Shown piece after piece: positions 36,663 through 46,189 of a stretch of 64,000 bases of DNA. The notes beneath the pieces were generated by a model that had not been told where the DNA came from, did not search any database, and saw only the letters and a list, made by a program, of their open reading frames with translations. Each line of letters begins with the position of its first letter. The first letter of the stretch is position 1. The DNA is from a virus, in IMG/VR virus record IMGVR_UViG_3300044911_000835, positions 1 to 64,000 of that record. One strand, given 5' to 3'. The translations under genes were made by a program, and so were the position numbers.

Positions 36663-37110
36663 TAGTAGAGCAAAAGGCGCTAGAGCGGAAATGGTTGTTC
36701 GTGATGAAATGCGTAAGTTAACAGGACTACAGTGGGAAAGAATTCCCGCTTCTGGAGCACTTTCGGCAGTTCACCAACTTAAGGGTGATTTATACATACC
36801 GGGGGAGTATAATCATTACTGTGTAGAAGTCAAACATTACGCAGAGGATTCCTTATCATCTACTTACCTAACTGGTGTGAATCCGCAGCTTTCTCAATTT
36901 TGGGAACAAACAGTTAGAGAGTCTAGTCAGGTTAATAAGAAACCACTATTAATATATAAGTATGATAGATCAAAACTCTATGCTTGTATGAATGACTTAC
37001 TAGTAGATCAGAAAGATTATCCTCATCGCTATTTATATAGTTATGAGGGATTTTATATTACTAGACTAGAACAGTGGGTTAACTTCTGCGAACCGGAGTG
37101 GACCAAATGA
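36652..37110 (+). CDS. Holliday-junction resolvase-like PD-(D/E)XK nuclease
   Basis: 152 residues. RAKGARAEMVVRDEM with the N-terminal Glu, KGDLYIPG supplying the Asp, and CVEVKHY supplying the ExK of the nuclease core, as in Hjc/RecU-type resolvases. Occupies the T5 D14 position between SbcC and flap endonuclease. Confidence 0.75.
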   Translation: MAVDSRAKGARAEMVVRDEMRKLTGLQWERIPASGALSAVHQLKGDLYIPGEYNHYCVEVKHYAEDSLSSTYLTGVNPQLSQFWEQTVRESSQVNKKPLLIYKYDRSKLYACMNDLLVDQKDYPHRYLYSYEGFYITRLEQWVNFCEPEWTK

Positions 37111-37280
37111 GTGAGGATATTAGAGAGTTATTTGAAAACTGCGAAATAACTAAAACCTTGGCTGGCACAGCAGAATGGCACGAAGATAAACAAAGATATA
37201 CAATATTTTCTTCTAAGCAGTTTGCTTGGGAGATTTTTAAAGAGGCTTACTACTTAGGAAGTATACATGGAAGAAATTGA
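37107..37280 (+). CDS. Hypothetical protein
   Basis: 57 residues, not recognised. ATGA overlap upstream and 14-nt overlap with the next gene. Confidence 0.5.
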   Translation: MSEDIRELFENCEITKTLAGTAEWHEDKQRYTIFSSKQFAWEIFKEAYYLGSIHGRN

Positions 37281-38133
37281 CGAGTTAGAACAACTTAGTG
37301 TAAAACCTACTAAATCTTTTGCATCTATGGTTAAGAAAGATGAAGATATAGTTATGGTAGTAGATGCTCTGAACTTAGCTTTCCGTTATCTTCATAGTGG
37401 ACAATTAAACTTTGCTAATGATTATTTAAAGACAGTACAAAGTTTATCTCAGAGTTATAGTGCTGGTAGGGTAATTATAGCGTGTGATCAAGGTTCCTCT
37501 TCATTTAGAAAGAATATATACCCAGAGTATAAAGCTAATCGTAAAGAGAAGTATGAACTACAAACTCCTGAAGAGAAAGAGAAGTTTGATAGGTTCTTCA
37601 AAGATTTTGAAGATACACTTTTACTTCTAGCAGAGCATTATGAGGTACTACGCTATGAAAATGTTGAAGCGGATGATATTGCAGCTTATATTGTGGCTAC
37701 TCTTAATTATGAGCATATCTGGCTTATATCTTCTGACAAGGACTGGGACTTACTCATATCCCCTTCCGTTTCAAGGTTTAGTTATGTAACTAGAAAAGAA
37801 ATAACAGAAGATAATTGGCCCTATGATTGCTCAAAAGAAAACTACTTAGGACTAAAATGTTTACAAGGTGACTCTGGAGATAATATACTAGGAGTAGATG
37901 GCATAGGGCCAAAAAGAGCTATTACACTATTAGAACAATATGATGATATTTTTAGTATTATTGACCTTCTACCTTTACCTGGTAAACAAAAATTTATACA
38001 GAACCTCAATGCGTCTGGCTCGTTGCTAGAACTTAATTTAAAATTAATGGATTTACCTACATACTGCGAAGAAGCAATAGGTGAAGATAACATTCAAGAC
38101 ATTAAACGGAGATTAAAAATTGTTACTAATTGA
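37267..38133 (+). CDS. Flap endonuclease / 5'-3' exonuclease (T5 D15-like)
   Basis: 288 residues, like the T5 enzyme. Acidic metal sites in VMVVDALNL, RKNIYPEYKANRKEK, ENVEADDIAAY, SSDKDWDLL and GDSGDNILGVDGIGPKRA (helix-3-turn-helix). Removes RNA primers and flaps, supplying the activity missing from the polymerase. Confidence 0.93.
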   Translation: MEEIDELEQLSVKPTKSFASMVKKDEDIVMVVDALNLAFRYLHSGQLNFANDYLKTVQSLSQSYSAGRVIIACDQGSSSFRKNIYPEYKANRKEKYELQTPEEKEKFDRFFKDFEDTLLLLAEHYEVLRYENVEADDIAAYIVATLNYEHIWLISSDKDWDLLISPSVSRFSYVTRKEITEDNWPYDCSKENYLGLKCLQGDSGDNILGVDGIGPKRAITLLEQYDDIFSIIDLLPLPGKQKFIQNLNASGSLLELNLKLMDLPTYCEEAIGEDNIQDIKRRLKIVTN

Positions 38134-38548
38134 ATACAATACAGATGATGTTGATCTAACACCTTGTAGAGCTCATGAATCAGATGCTGGTGCAGACTTA
38201 CGTGCTGCCGAAGATTATATTATTAGACCACATACTGCTGAGTTAGTTGATACAGGAATTCGTGTAGCTATACCCCCGGGGTATTTTGGAATGGTAGTGA
38301 GTAGGTCTGGCCATGGAAAGCATCGTATTTCCTTAGCCAATCGTGTTGGAATTATCGATTCTGATTACCGAGGTAATATTATGGTCAGATTAGAAAATCT
38401 TGGTGACGCTGACTTCGTTATTAAACGTCTTGATCGTGTAGCTCAGTTAGTACTTATTCCTTGCTTACTTCCAGACTTTGTACTATCGGATGACTTAGAT
38501 GAGACTGCCCGTGGAACGGGCGGATTTGGAAGTACTGGAGTTAATTAA
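38120..38548 (+). CDS. dut: dUTP diphosphatase
   Basis: 142 residues, TTG start after GGAG. All five trimeric dUTPase motifs are visible: DAGADLRA, SRSGHGKH, VGIIDSDYRG, KRLDRVAQLVL and the C-terminal arm RGTGGFGSTG. Keeps uracil out of DNA and supplies dUMP. Overlaps the flap endonuclease gene and the ribonucleotide reductase start. Confidence 0.93.
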   Translation: MLLIEYNTDDVDLTPCRAHESDAGADLRAAEDYIIRPHTAELVDTGIRVAIPPGYFGMVVSRSGHGKHRISLANRVGIIDSDYRGNIMVRLENLGDADFVIKRLDRVAQLVLIPCLLPDFVLSDDLDETARGTGGFGSTGVN

Positions 38549-40515
38549 TGTATAAGGCATCAACTAGAGCAGCGGTAATTACACGTAGAACATATAATAG
38601 ACCATTAAATGAGCTTGGTACTATCTTTGAAACTTGGAAACTAACAGTAGCTAGAGTTATTGACCATCAGCAATGGCTATGGGAAAGAGCTAAAGGTTCT
38701 GAGTTAAATGATGCGGAGTTTGCAGAGTTATATGAGCTAGAAGAGCTTATGCTAGACCGTAAGGTTTCAATGAGTGGTAGAACCTTATGGTTAGGTGGTA
38801 CTGATATTTCTAAATATAGAGAAGCTAGTCAGTTTAACTGTTCTTATACAAATATTGAAACTGTATACGATATAGTAGATAGTTTATGGCTACTATTACA
38901 AGGTTGTGGTCTTGGAGTACGTCCAATTGTAGGAACTCTAAATGGTTTTGTTAATCCTATAGATGATATTCGTATTATTCCTAGTACTAGAACTGCTAAA
39001 GGTGGTCTTGAGTACAATGAGGAGTTCTGGGATGCTGAGACTAGAGTTTGGCGTATTAAAATTGGAGATTCAGCCGAAGCCTGGGCTAAATCTATTGGTA
39101 AACTAATTGCAGGTAAGTATCCAGCAAAAACTTTAGTATTAGACTTTTCCGAGCTACGACCAGCAGGTGAACGGTTAAAGGGTTATGGGTGGATTAGCTC
39201 CGGTTATTACGCTATTGCTAAGGCTTATAAAGCTATAGCTAAAATCCTATCTTCTAAAGCAGACTCACTATTATCCAGAATAGATATTATGGATATTATT
39301 ACTTGGTTAGGAACTATTCTTAGTAGTCGTAGAAGTGCTGAAATTGTTATATTCGAGTATAATCAACCTGAATGGGAAGAATTTGCTGTAGCTAAAAAAG
39401 ATTGGTGGCTACATGATAATGCACATAGAACACAGTCTAATAATTCTCTACTATTTAAAGAGAAACCTACCCTTAAAGAACTTCGTAAAATTTTCCAAAT
39501 TATGGAAGAAGCCGGGGGTTCTGAGCCTGGGTTTATTAATGGTGAAGAAGCCTTGCGTCGAGCTCCATGGTTTCAAGGATGTAATCCTTGTGTAGAAATT
39601 CTACTTGGGTCTAAGTCCTTTTGTAATCTTACAGAAATCGACATTGGTAAGTTTAAGAAAGATGCCTCCGGTCTACATAGGGCAGCCTACTTAGCTGCAA
39701 GGGCTAATTATAGACAAACCTGTGTTAATCTTAAAGATGGTATTCTACAAGAATCTTGGCACCTTAATAATGCCTTCCTAAGATTATGTGGAGTTGGCCT
39801 AACTGGTATTGCTAAGCGTCCTGATATGAAGGCTTATGATTACCAATATTTACAGCGTACCGCTACTTCCGCTGCTATTGGTATGGCTGATGAACTTAAG
39901 CTTCCACATCCGAAGAACGTCACTACTGTAAAACCGAGTGGTACACTAAGTAAAATTATGGACACAACAGAAGGTGCCCATATGCCTTTAGGTAAGTACA
40001 TTTTTAATAATGTACAGTTTAGTAAGTTTGATCCTGTAGTAGAAAAACTACGCGATGCAAACTATAATGTTATTAATCATCCAACTGACGACTCAGGAGT
40101 TCTAGTAACATTTCCAGTTCGCTGGGATGATGTTCCCTTCCATAAAGTAAATGGAAAGGAAGTAAACCTAGAAAGTGCTATTGATCAGTTAGAGCGCTAT
40201 AAGCTACTACAGAAAAACTGGACCCAGCAGAATACTTCTGTAACTATTAGTTATGATCCTAGTGAAGTTGATGGTATTGTACAGTGGTTATTTGATAATT
40301 GGGATATTTATGTAGGAGTTAGTTTCCTATATAGAACTGATCCTACTAAAACTGCAAAAGACTTAGGCTATTTATATTTACCACAAGAAGTAGTAACAGA
40401 AGATGACTATAATAGATATGTAGCTACGCTACTAGAAGTAGACCTTGAGTCTGCTAATTCCTTTGATGAACTTCGTGATGAAGGATGTGCTACAGGTGCT
40501 TGCCCAATTAGGTAA
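38548..40515 (+). CDS. Adenosylcobalamin-dependent (class II) ribonucleotide reductase
   Basis: 655 residues. Resembles the monomeric B12-dependent ribonucleoside-triphosphate reductases: first redox Cys in SQFNCSYTN near 94, radical/catalytic NPCVE and SFCNLTE near 347-360, PSGTLSK loop near 466, and a C-terminal Cys pair (EGCATGACPI) for re-reduction. Lets the phage make dNTPs without a host iron enzyme but needs cobalamin. Replaces the class I enzyme of T5. Confidence 0.9.
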   Translation: MYKASTRAAVITRRTYNRPLNELGTIFETWKLTVARVIDHQQWLWERAKGSELNDAEFAELYELEELMLDRKVSMSGRTLWLGGTDISKYREASQFNCSYTNIETVYDIVDSLWLLLQGCGLGVRPIVGTLNGFVNPIDDIRIIPSTRTAKGGLEYNEEFWDAETRVWRIKIGDSAEAWAKSIGKLIAGKYPAKTLVLDFSELRPAGERLKGYGWISSGYYAIAKAYKAIAKILSSKADSLLSRIDIMDIITWLGTILSSRRSAEIVIFEYNQPEWEEFAVAKKDWWLHDNAHRTQSNNSLLFKEKPTLKELRKIFQIMEEAGGSEPGFINGEEALRRAPWFQGCNPCVEILLGSKSFCNLTEIDIGKFKKDASGLHRAAYLAARANYRQTCVNLKDGILQESWHLNNAFLRLCGVGLTGIAKRPDMKAYDYQYLQRTATSAAIGMADELKLPHPKNVTTVKPSGTLSKIMDTTEGAHMPLGKYIFNNVQFSKFDPVVEKLRDANYNVINHPTDDSGVLVTFPVRWDDVPFHKVNGKEVNLESAIDQLERYKLLQKNWTQQNTSVTISYDPSEVDGIVQWLFDNWDIYVGVSFLYRTDPTKTAKDLGYLYLPQEVVTEDDYNRYVATLLEVDLESANSFDELRDEGCATGACPIR

Positions 40516-40745
40516 TGGATAAGTTACTTGAAGAACTAAAACCTTTACAGCTAAGGCCTAAACCTTTATACTGTACTGGTAGTAGTAATTGCTGGTGTTT
40601 TAGGTTAGAAACCAGACTACCAAGTCATGCAGACTATGATATATGTATGACACCAAAAGAGTTGTTAGAGATGTATAGTCCTGAACTAACTTCTAACGAT
40701 ATTAACTATTTAAAAAGTATTGAGTCTAAGGAGTGTATATGGTAG
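40515..40745 (+). CDS. Cysteine-rich CWC-type small protein
   Basis: 76 residues with CTGSSNCWCF, the CWC signature of small bacterial metal-binding proteins. Position directly after the reductase may suggest a redox or metal role. Confidence 0.6.
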   Translation: MDKLLEELKPLQLRPKPLYCTGSSNCWCFRLETRLPSHADYDICMTPKELLEMYSPELTSNDINYLKSIESKECIW

Positions 40746-40921
40746 AATTTAAGTTTAGTATTGGTGATGAAGTATACCATGGTCGTACAGGTATTGGTGG
40801 ATATGTAATTGGTCTATATCAGAATAGAACAGGTGCACTAGTATCAGAAATTGAGTACGTTACAGAGAATGGTAGTGTACAAATAATGTGGTGGCCAGAA
40901 GCTGAACTAGAATTAATGTAA
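40739..40921 (+). CDS. Hypothetical protein
   Basis: 60 residues; ATG 40739 with AAGGAG. A beta-rich, SH3-like sequence (FSIGDEVYHGRTGIGGYVIG). Last gene of the + strand block. Confidence 0.55.
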   Translation: MVEFKFSIGDEVYHGRTGIGGYVIGLYQNRTGALVSEIEYVTENGSVQIMWWPEAELELM

Positions 40922-40950
40922 GTACAAAACCGATTGTAGTACAAAACCGA
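40921..40950 (+). repeat. Two direct repeats before the terminator
   Basis: AGTACAAAACCGA at 40921-40933 and again at 40938-40950, spaced 4 nt, between the last + gene and the bidirectional terminator. Possible protein-binding site. Confidence 0.5.
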
Positions 40951-40957
40951 CCCAAAT

Positions 40958-40994
40958 AAAAAGCCCTAACAGAGTAATCTGTTAGGGCTTTTTT
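40958..40994. terminator. Bidirectional Rho-independent terminator
   Basis: AAAAAGCCCTAACAGA, loop GTAA, TCTGTTAGGGCTTTTT: A-run and T-run on each side serve both convergent gene blocks. Confidence 0.92.
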
Positions 40995-41446
40995 CATGCT
41001 ACAAGACCTATTTTATAAATAGTCTTTCCATTCTCTTTTACTGCTGTTAGTACTTGTTGTTTACTACCATATGATATGTGAACCCATCCAGACTCTACAT
41101 CCCCAGGAGTATAGAACTCTAGTATAAGCTGTTTAAATTTTAGATTTTGTTCACACCATTTAGCTAACATATAGTTAGATAGATTAGGAACCTCAATATC
41201 TGCGGCTAAACCTAGTACATGATCAGATGTTTTTGAACCACCAATGGCTACATTTAACTGAGGACTCCTATACCCACTATTAATTATAACTGCGCCAAAC
41301 TGATCTCTAATAGGTTGCAGAATTTTAGATGTTAGTAACATTAAATTATTAACTACAAGACTAGAAGGTGTATTATCAATACCTTTCCTAGATGCGTAGT
41401 CGCTTTTTGTAAGTTCCTTCAATGTAAAGTTTTTACTTAATTGCAT
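40994..41446 (-). CDS. M15-family peptidase, probable endolysin
   Basis: 150 residues. Zinc peptidase motifs SGYRSPQLN, SDHVLGLAADI (His and Asp ligands) and GWVHISY (His ligand) fit M15 D-Ala-D-Ala carboxypeptidase/L-Ala-D-Glu peptidases; the T5 endolysin is in this family. No signal peptide, so it would need the holin. Lies at the 3' end of the lysis cassette. Confidence 0.85.
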   Translation of the reverse strand: MQLSKNFTLKELTKSDYASRKGIDNTPSSLVVNNLMLLTSKILQPIRDQFGAVIINSGYRSPQLNVAIGGSKTSDHVLGLAADIEVPNLSNYMLAKWCEQNLKFKQLILEFYTPGDVESGWVHISYGSKQQVLTAVKENGKTIYKIGLVA

Positions 41447-41690
41447 TAAACTCCCTCAAATAATTTTTATAAGAGTTTGATAAACCCTCATGCTTACCAG
41501 AACATTCCTCAAAAGCCTTTTTATCCTTTGCTTTCTGTGCTAGTACATCTTCCCAACTAGTAAACGGGCTTTCTAATACGGATTGAATACATGAAGAAGT
41601 TAGGTATGAATCGAAACTAGGTGGTTTAGGTACTGGAGCACAGCATCCTGCTAACAAGACACTACTGAATATCAGACTTTTTAGTAACAT
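41433..41690 (-). CDS. Rz1-like outer-membrane spanin lipoprotein
   Basis: 85 residues with a signal peptide and lipobox (SVLLAGC). The mature protein has a Pro-containing start (APVPKPPSF) but is longer than classical Rz1. Overlaps the Rz-like gene by 29 nt in another frame. Role as o-spanin inferred from context. Confidence 0.65.
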   Translation of the reverse strand: MLLKSLIFSSVLLAGCCAPVPKPPSFDSYLTSSCIQSVLESPFTSWEDVLAQKAKDKKAFEECSGKHEGLSNSYKNYLREFNAIK

Positions 41691-42015
41691 TATCTATTTC
41701 ACTCCATATTTTTGAAAAGTCTTCTGAAGGTACACAAGGTACATTAGTAAGAGGTTTCTGTTTAACTCTACCTAGTATAGTACCCAGTCTAGCATCTAGC
41801 TCTAGCATACTAGACTGGTTCCTACGTGCTTCTTCCTGTGAAAATTCTCTAACTTTATCGAGCTTACCTTGAATTAGCTCAAATTGTTGTAGTCTTTCAA
41901 GTTCAACTTTATCGGCCTTATAACTATAACCACTAGAAAATCCTAGTACTAAAGCGATCAATATTCCAGCTATTATCTGAAAGTATTTATTTTTCAGTAT
42001 TGCTATTAGTTCCAT
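41662..42015 (-). CDS. Rz-like inner-membrane spanin
   Basis: 117 residues: N-terminal transmembrane helix (IIAGILIALVLGFSSGY) followed by a periplasmic coiled coil. Gene order holin, i-spanin, o-spanin, endolysin is consistent. Confidence 0.65.
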   Translation of the reverse strand: MELIAILKNKYFQIIAGILIALVLGFSSGYSYKADKVELERLQQFELIQGKLDKVREFSQEEARRNQSSMLELDARLGTILGRVKQKPLTNVPCVPSEDFSKIWSEIDNVTKKSDIQ

Positions 42016-42241
42016 ACTTGGCTCCTAGGAATTTATTGGCGAATTTATTACCTGTTACAAGTCCCATATAAGCTAGAGTATACCAAGCTAAACCTTCTAG
42101 ATTTACTACAGGTGCTAAAGATGCTTTATAGGAGGCGTATAGAAATACGGCTGTAGCAGCCGTATTTGCTATATTAAACCAAACTCTAGAACTGGATAAT
42201 TTACCTCCAGGCTCCTCTTGTACTAATTCTTCTAATTTCAT
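41987..42241 (-). CDS. Holin-like protein
   Basis: 84 residues with two hydrophobic segments (ANTAATAVFLYASYKAS; GLAWYTLAYMGLVTG) and a charged C-terminus. Resembles small phage holins adjacent to spanins. Confidence 0.6.
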   Translation of the reverse strand: MKLEELVQEEPGGKLSSSRVWFNIANTAATAVFLYASYKASLAPVVNLEGLAWYTLAYMGLVTGNKFANKFLGAKYGTNSNTEK

Positions 42242-42645
42242 GGTTCAGGCTCTGGTTCAGGCTCTGGTTCAGGCTCTGGTTCAGGCTCTGGTTCAGGCTC
42301 TGGTTCAGGCTCTGGTTCAGGCTCTGGTTCAGGCTCTGGCGTGTCTCGTATTGTCGCGTAGTGGAAGTACGCAGAAAAAAGTAGCCCATAGATATCCCCC
42401 ATCGTCACTGATGTACCAGTTGGAAGCAGCGTGACTGGATCGTATATCTCGATAACTTCTGCTGGATCATATTGAGCCGTCATCGGCGCATCGGGTTGGT
42501 CTCTCAGCGTCAAGTCACCAACTGATGTAATGCGCTCTTCCGTGAATGTCACGCTAGGCAAAGAATTCAACGGATTGTGTATCTCGACTAAACGACAACG
42601 TTGATAACTTTCGCCGGTTAGGGATGTTTGTTTGTAATTTGACAT
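42238..42645 (-). CDS. Protein with C-terminal Pro-Glu repeat
   Basis: 135 residues. The last ~35 residues are a pure PE repeat encoded by the 12-nt tandem array at 42241-42339. The N-terminal part (YQRCRLVEIHNPLNS ...) is not recognised; position next to fibre genes suggests a virion or fibre-associated protein. TGA overlaps the holin-like ATG. Confidence 0.6.
   Translation of the reverse strand: MSNYKQTSLTGESYQRCRLVEIHNPLNSLPSVTFTEERITSVGDLTLRDQPDAPMTAQYDPAEVIEIYDPVTLLPTGTSVTMGDIYGLLFSAYFHYATIRDTPEPEPEPEPEPEPEPEPEPEPEPEPEPEPEPEP
42241..42339. repeat. 12-nt tandem repeat, about 8 copies
   Basis: Unit GGTTCAGGCTCT repeated without error, encoding Pro-Glu on the - strand. Copy number changes by slippage would keep the reading frame. 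Confidence 0.95.
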
Positions 42646-42686
42646 TTTAATCTCTCTCTAATAATTACACTATCAACTGCGGTTGA

Positions 42687-43358
42687 TTATTTTATCAAAG
42701 CATACGTTCTAGGGAGGCAACCCAAAGGTGCATACGTGTATACATTGTTAATAAAAATATTACTATTTGTTAAAGAAAACCTAATATTTGTTAGTGATGT
42801 GTACGTCGCGCTAATTGTAAGCATGGCAGACAGCGGAGGCTGGCGTTGAAGCGGCGCTAGGATAGCAGGCTCTAGTGAAGATGCCGACACGTACAAAAGC
42901 CCACCATCTCTCGCCATGCCGCTTACCGAAACATCACTAACCCAGTTAGAGTTTGTCGGGTGCGTTGCAAACAAAATACCAATAGAGTTAATATTGGGAG
43001 GGGGATTGTTACTTGACAGCATGATGTTACCAGTCTCATCATATGCATTAAATCCATAGCCGCTATCTTGTTGCGATGGCGCATTTATGGCGTAAACTAC
43101 CCAATCCATTGGATAGTTTGTTGAACGATACAGAAAACCTAACGAACTTTCGCCTCTAACACTAATAGGACTGGCATTCAGTGCGCTAGGTCGAACAAAT
43201 AACATTGGGTTGCTTATAGAAGAGGGGTATAGTATTTGTGATCCAGTTGAATTCGCCGCAGTCGCTGGCGCAGTACCAGAGGCCATCTTCACAAGTCCTA
43301 GCGAATTAACAAACACATCATTTAAATTGTCTCCAATAACACTAAACCCGTATGTCAT
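42687..43358 (-). CDS. Putative tail-fibre-associated protein
   Basis: 223 residues, Ser/Asn/Pro-rich beta protein. Not recognised. Belongs to the GC-richer fibre block and overlaps the next gene by 4 nt. Confidence 0.55.
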   Translation of the reverse strand: MTYGFSVIGDNLNDVFVNSLGLVKMASGTAPATAANSTGSQILYPSSISNPMLFVRPSALNASPISVRGESSLGFLYRSTNYPMDWVVYAINAPSQQDSGYGFNAYDETGNIMLSSNNPPPNINSIGILFATHPTNSNWVSDVSVSGMARDGGLLYVSASSLEPAILAPLQRQPPLSAMLTISATYTSLTNIRFSLTNSNIFINNVYTYAPLGCLPRTYALIK

Positions 43359-43651
43359 GCTTTTCTAAACCCTACAACATAATGAGTAGATGGAAGCCCC
43401 GCTAAGGAGCTTGTTCTGTTGACAGTTACGAGTTGACCAGCCCTAGTTAAAACAACACCAAACAGAAGTGGACCATTATCACTAATCAATAAATAATCAG
43501 TATCTAGCAATCCGGGAATTGTCACAGACTTTGAACCGAACTCATTTGAATTAAAACTAAACGTATACATCCCAATCATACAGAACGAAATATCATCAGT
43601 TGAGTACGAAAGAGAGCCACCACTATTGTATATTTGAATGCCATGACTCAT
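43355..43651 (-). CDS. Putative tail-fibre-associated protein
   Basis: 98 residues, beta-rich (VTIPGLLDTDYLLISDNG). Not recognised; ATGA overlap with the large fibre gene. Confidence 0.55.
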   Translation of the reverse strand: MSHGIQIYNSGGSLSYSTDDISFCMIGMYTFSFNSNEFGSKSVTIPGLLDTDYLLISDNGPLLFGVVLTRAGQLVTVNRTSSLAGLPSTHYVVGFRKA

Positions 43652-46188
43652 GATACTGCCGCCGCCAAATTACCAATCTTTACGCGCAGCGTACCTGAAC
43701 TATCGAAAACGGCAATTACATCATCCTGAATAACCAAACGCGCATTGTTTACAGCAGACCTTAATCTGAACTGACCAGTACCCACAATATCCAAGCCATA
43801 CTTTCCAGCAGTCCCTGTATAACCAAGATAAAAACCCTCTGTTGAATTGCCCCATGTTTTTCCACTTGATTTGATTGCGCCGCCGCCTGACAGCGTAATG
43901 CCACCGCCTGTAATTGTGGTTCCGGTAGTCAAGGTGGCGTTGGTGCTATCCCAGCTAGAATTATTGATAAGTTGAGAAGTCTGAGTGATGTTATTTGCGG
44001 TAGTGACCCATGATCCTGCTATCTTCTGATAGAACAACGTAGTATCCGTAGCAAAATAAGTATCCCCGTTTGCTCCGGTAGGTCTGGCAGACAACAAACC
44101 ACTTGTCATTACATTGGCTGTAGCCCCTGCAGCAGCAGTACTCTTTTCCAAACGTACAATTGTTACCTTATCAACGTATGCTCCACTGACCGTACACGTC
44201 ACCAATGCAGATTTAGCCACTCCAAACTGCAATGCGGTTACTACTTGAGTAGCCGCACCTGAATTGGTAGGCACACTTCCAACAGGAAAACCACTGAATG
44301 ACCATACATAAGACGGGCTTGTTATACCACTCACTACTGCGGTAAAAGTAATATCAGGATTAATTTGTGGAGTAGGAACTAAATTCTTAGCATCCAGTGT
44401 TCCATCTGTTGCTGTAAATGCAGCTTGAATATTAGGAGTAACTACCACAGATGGACCTTGCGCTCCCGCCGCTCCCGCCACCGCGTCAATATAAGGAGTG
44501 CTCCACGTACCACCTGCATTGGTCGTAGAGCCAGCAACCACATTGAAAACAAACTCTGAAGCGTAAGTTGGCGTGGTGCTGGTGGGTGGCTGAGTGATTG
44601 ACCAATTGGTAGGAGCAGTAAGCACTGCCGTAGCGGCATTGAAATTACCACCCGTAGGCGCTGTTGCCGAACCAATCTGTCGGTAAACAGTGGCAGCGTA
44701 GACCACATTACCACTACTGCCAGAGGCACCATTCTGAGCAACCACTACAGGATCGGTGAAGGAGGTAAGCGAAAGCTGCGTAGCTGGCGTAGATGTGCTT
44801 GCTATCGCCGTCGTCATATAGACGGCTGAAGGATGCGCTGGCGTTGCTGGCCTAGTTAAAGACCATCCCGCTGTACCTCCAGTTTGTAAACCAAGCGTTG
44901 TGGTAGAAATTGTATATAAACAACTGGTTGGCTTGGTAGGAACACTGCCACCAGCCCAATAGAGTTCTACTCGCTCTTGTGTAGCACCATTTACGCCAAG
45001 TACACCCGCTTTAGATTTCGCTATAGAAAATACAGAAACAAGACTAACTCCACCCTTACTAGCGGTAAAAGTAACGGTGCCGGTATCAACACCAGTTAAA
45101 GCGGTTACAGTTTGTGTTCTGCTGGTAGTAGCCTCTGAACAGGTAACGCCTGCTGACTTAACTACTGAGTATGTCCATCCGTTAGTAGAATCATCCACCA
45201 CACCATAGAACACACTCATAGTGGTGCTACAGCCAGCAAAGTTACCCCCAGTTCCATCATTCAAAGTAGGAACTACGTGTACTTCGTTACTTAGCATAGC
45301 TACATAAGGCGATAAGCCTATAGCGCCATATAACGTCCAATAAGTATTGAAACTTGTTGGCATTGTGGGTGGCAGAATAGAACCACTAGAGGTATGAGCC
45401 AGTATGCAAGACCAGCTAGATCCATTATGTAAAACAATGTCCCCAATTACATAATCTGTAGCGGTAAGCCAATCCCCTTTAAAGACGTTTCTAGTCGCGC
45501 CCGCTACCGCTGTACTTTTCTCCAGACGCATCAGCGTAATTGAAGCTGTCATTTCGCCACACAATGCGGTAATGACTACTTGTTTCGCACTGCCAAAATC
45601 AGCTAGGTCGAAGTACATTGTGTCACCTCTACCGACTCCAGGCGCACCAAAAATGTAGTTCAACATAACCAGTTTGCCGTCGTCGGTCTTTGGAATAACA
45701 CCATTTGACGGCACAAATATGACTGGATCATTTACGCCTTGACGAACCACCGTAACCGCAATCGTTTGGCTTACAGGTGTGGCAATACCATCTTCGTAAG
45801 TAAATCCTTGACCACTAGAGATAAGACTAATAGAAGGGCCAGCAGCACCTTCGCGTGCCTTAGCAACAGAGAACCTGGTGGTTATATTGGGCTGTCCCAC
45901 CTTGCTTGCAGTGATATCCACATAGCCCACATCAGCGCTGATAGCTGTGACCGTGTAGGTGCTACCAGCAAGGTTGCCACTCAGATTCGTAGGGATTGCA
46001 GAGAACGTCCAGTTCAGAGTGTCGTCCACATTACCTTGATAGACACTCATGGTGGAAGCACAACCCACGAAACTGCTGACCACACCAAAGTTGTCAGAAG
46101 GTAGAAGGTGACTCTCACTAGATAGACGAGCATTTAGCCCGTCCATCAAGTCAGTGATAGTTATATGACCTGTTGATACTATAGGCAT
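43648..46188 (-). CDS. Large tail-fibre / receptor-binding protein
   Basis: 846 residues. The N-terminus MPIVSTGHITITD is shared with the protein at 47405-48877 and may be a docking peptide. Repeated domains follow (CASTMSVYQGNVDDT..., CSTTMSVFYGVVDDS...), each ending in STAVAGATRNV-type linkers, and a carbohydrate-binding-like module NVFKGDWLTATDYVIGD...WSCI. The C-terminus (TLTTGTTITGGGITLSGGGA) resembles trimeric fibre ends. Confidence 0.75.
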   Translation of the reverse strand: MPIVSTGHITITDLMDGLNARLSSESHLLPSDNFGVVSSFVGCASTMSVYQGNVDDTLNWTFSAIPTNLSGNLAGSTYTVTAISADVGYVDITASKVGQPNITTRFSVAKAREGAAGPSISLISSGQGFTYEDGIATPVSQTIAVTVVRQGVNDPVIFVPSNGVIPKTDDGKLVMLNYIFGAPGVGRGDTMYFDLADFGSAKQVVITALCGEMTASITLMRLEKSTAVAGATRNVFKGDWLTATDYVIGDIVLHNGSSWSCILAHTSSGSILPPTMPTSFNTYWTLYGAIGLSPYVAMLSNEVHVVPTLNDGTGGNFAGCSTTMSVFYGVVDDSTNGWTYSVVKSAGVTCSEATTSRTQTVTALTGVDTGTVTFTASKGGVSLVSVFSIAKSKAGVLGVNGATQERVELYWAGGSVPTKPTSCLYTISTTTLGLQTGGTAGWSLTRPATPAHPSAVYMTTAIASTSTPATQLSLTSFTDPVVVAQNGASGSSGNVVYAATVYRQIGSATAPTGGNFNAATAVLTAPTNWSITQPPTSTTPTYASEFVFNVVAGSTTNAGGTWSTPYIDAVAGAAGAQGPSVVVTPNIQAAFTATDGTLDAKNLVPTPQINPDITFTAVVSGITSPSYVWSFSGFPVGSVPTNSGAATQVVTALQFGVAKSALVTCTVSGAYVDKVTIVRLEKSTAAAGATANVMTSGLLSARPTGANGDTYFATDTTLFYQKIAGSWVTTANNITQTSQLINNSSWDSTNATLTTGTTITGGGITLSGGGAIKSSGKTWGNSTEGFYLGYTGTAGKYGLDIVGTGQFRLRSAVNNARLVIQDDVIAVFDSSGTLRVKIGNLAAAVS

Positions 46189-46189
46189 G

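Noticed and set aside
42241-42339. Tandem repeat as CRISPR
   Set aside because: 12-nt units without spacers, inside a coding frame.
42240-42434. Plus-strand ORF across the tandem repeat
   Set aside because: Pure low-complexity shadow of the Pro-Glu repeat; it runs against all neighbouring genes.
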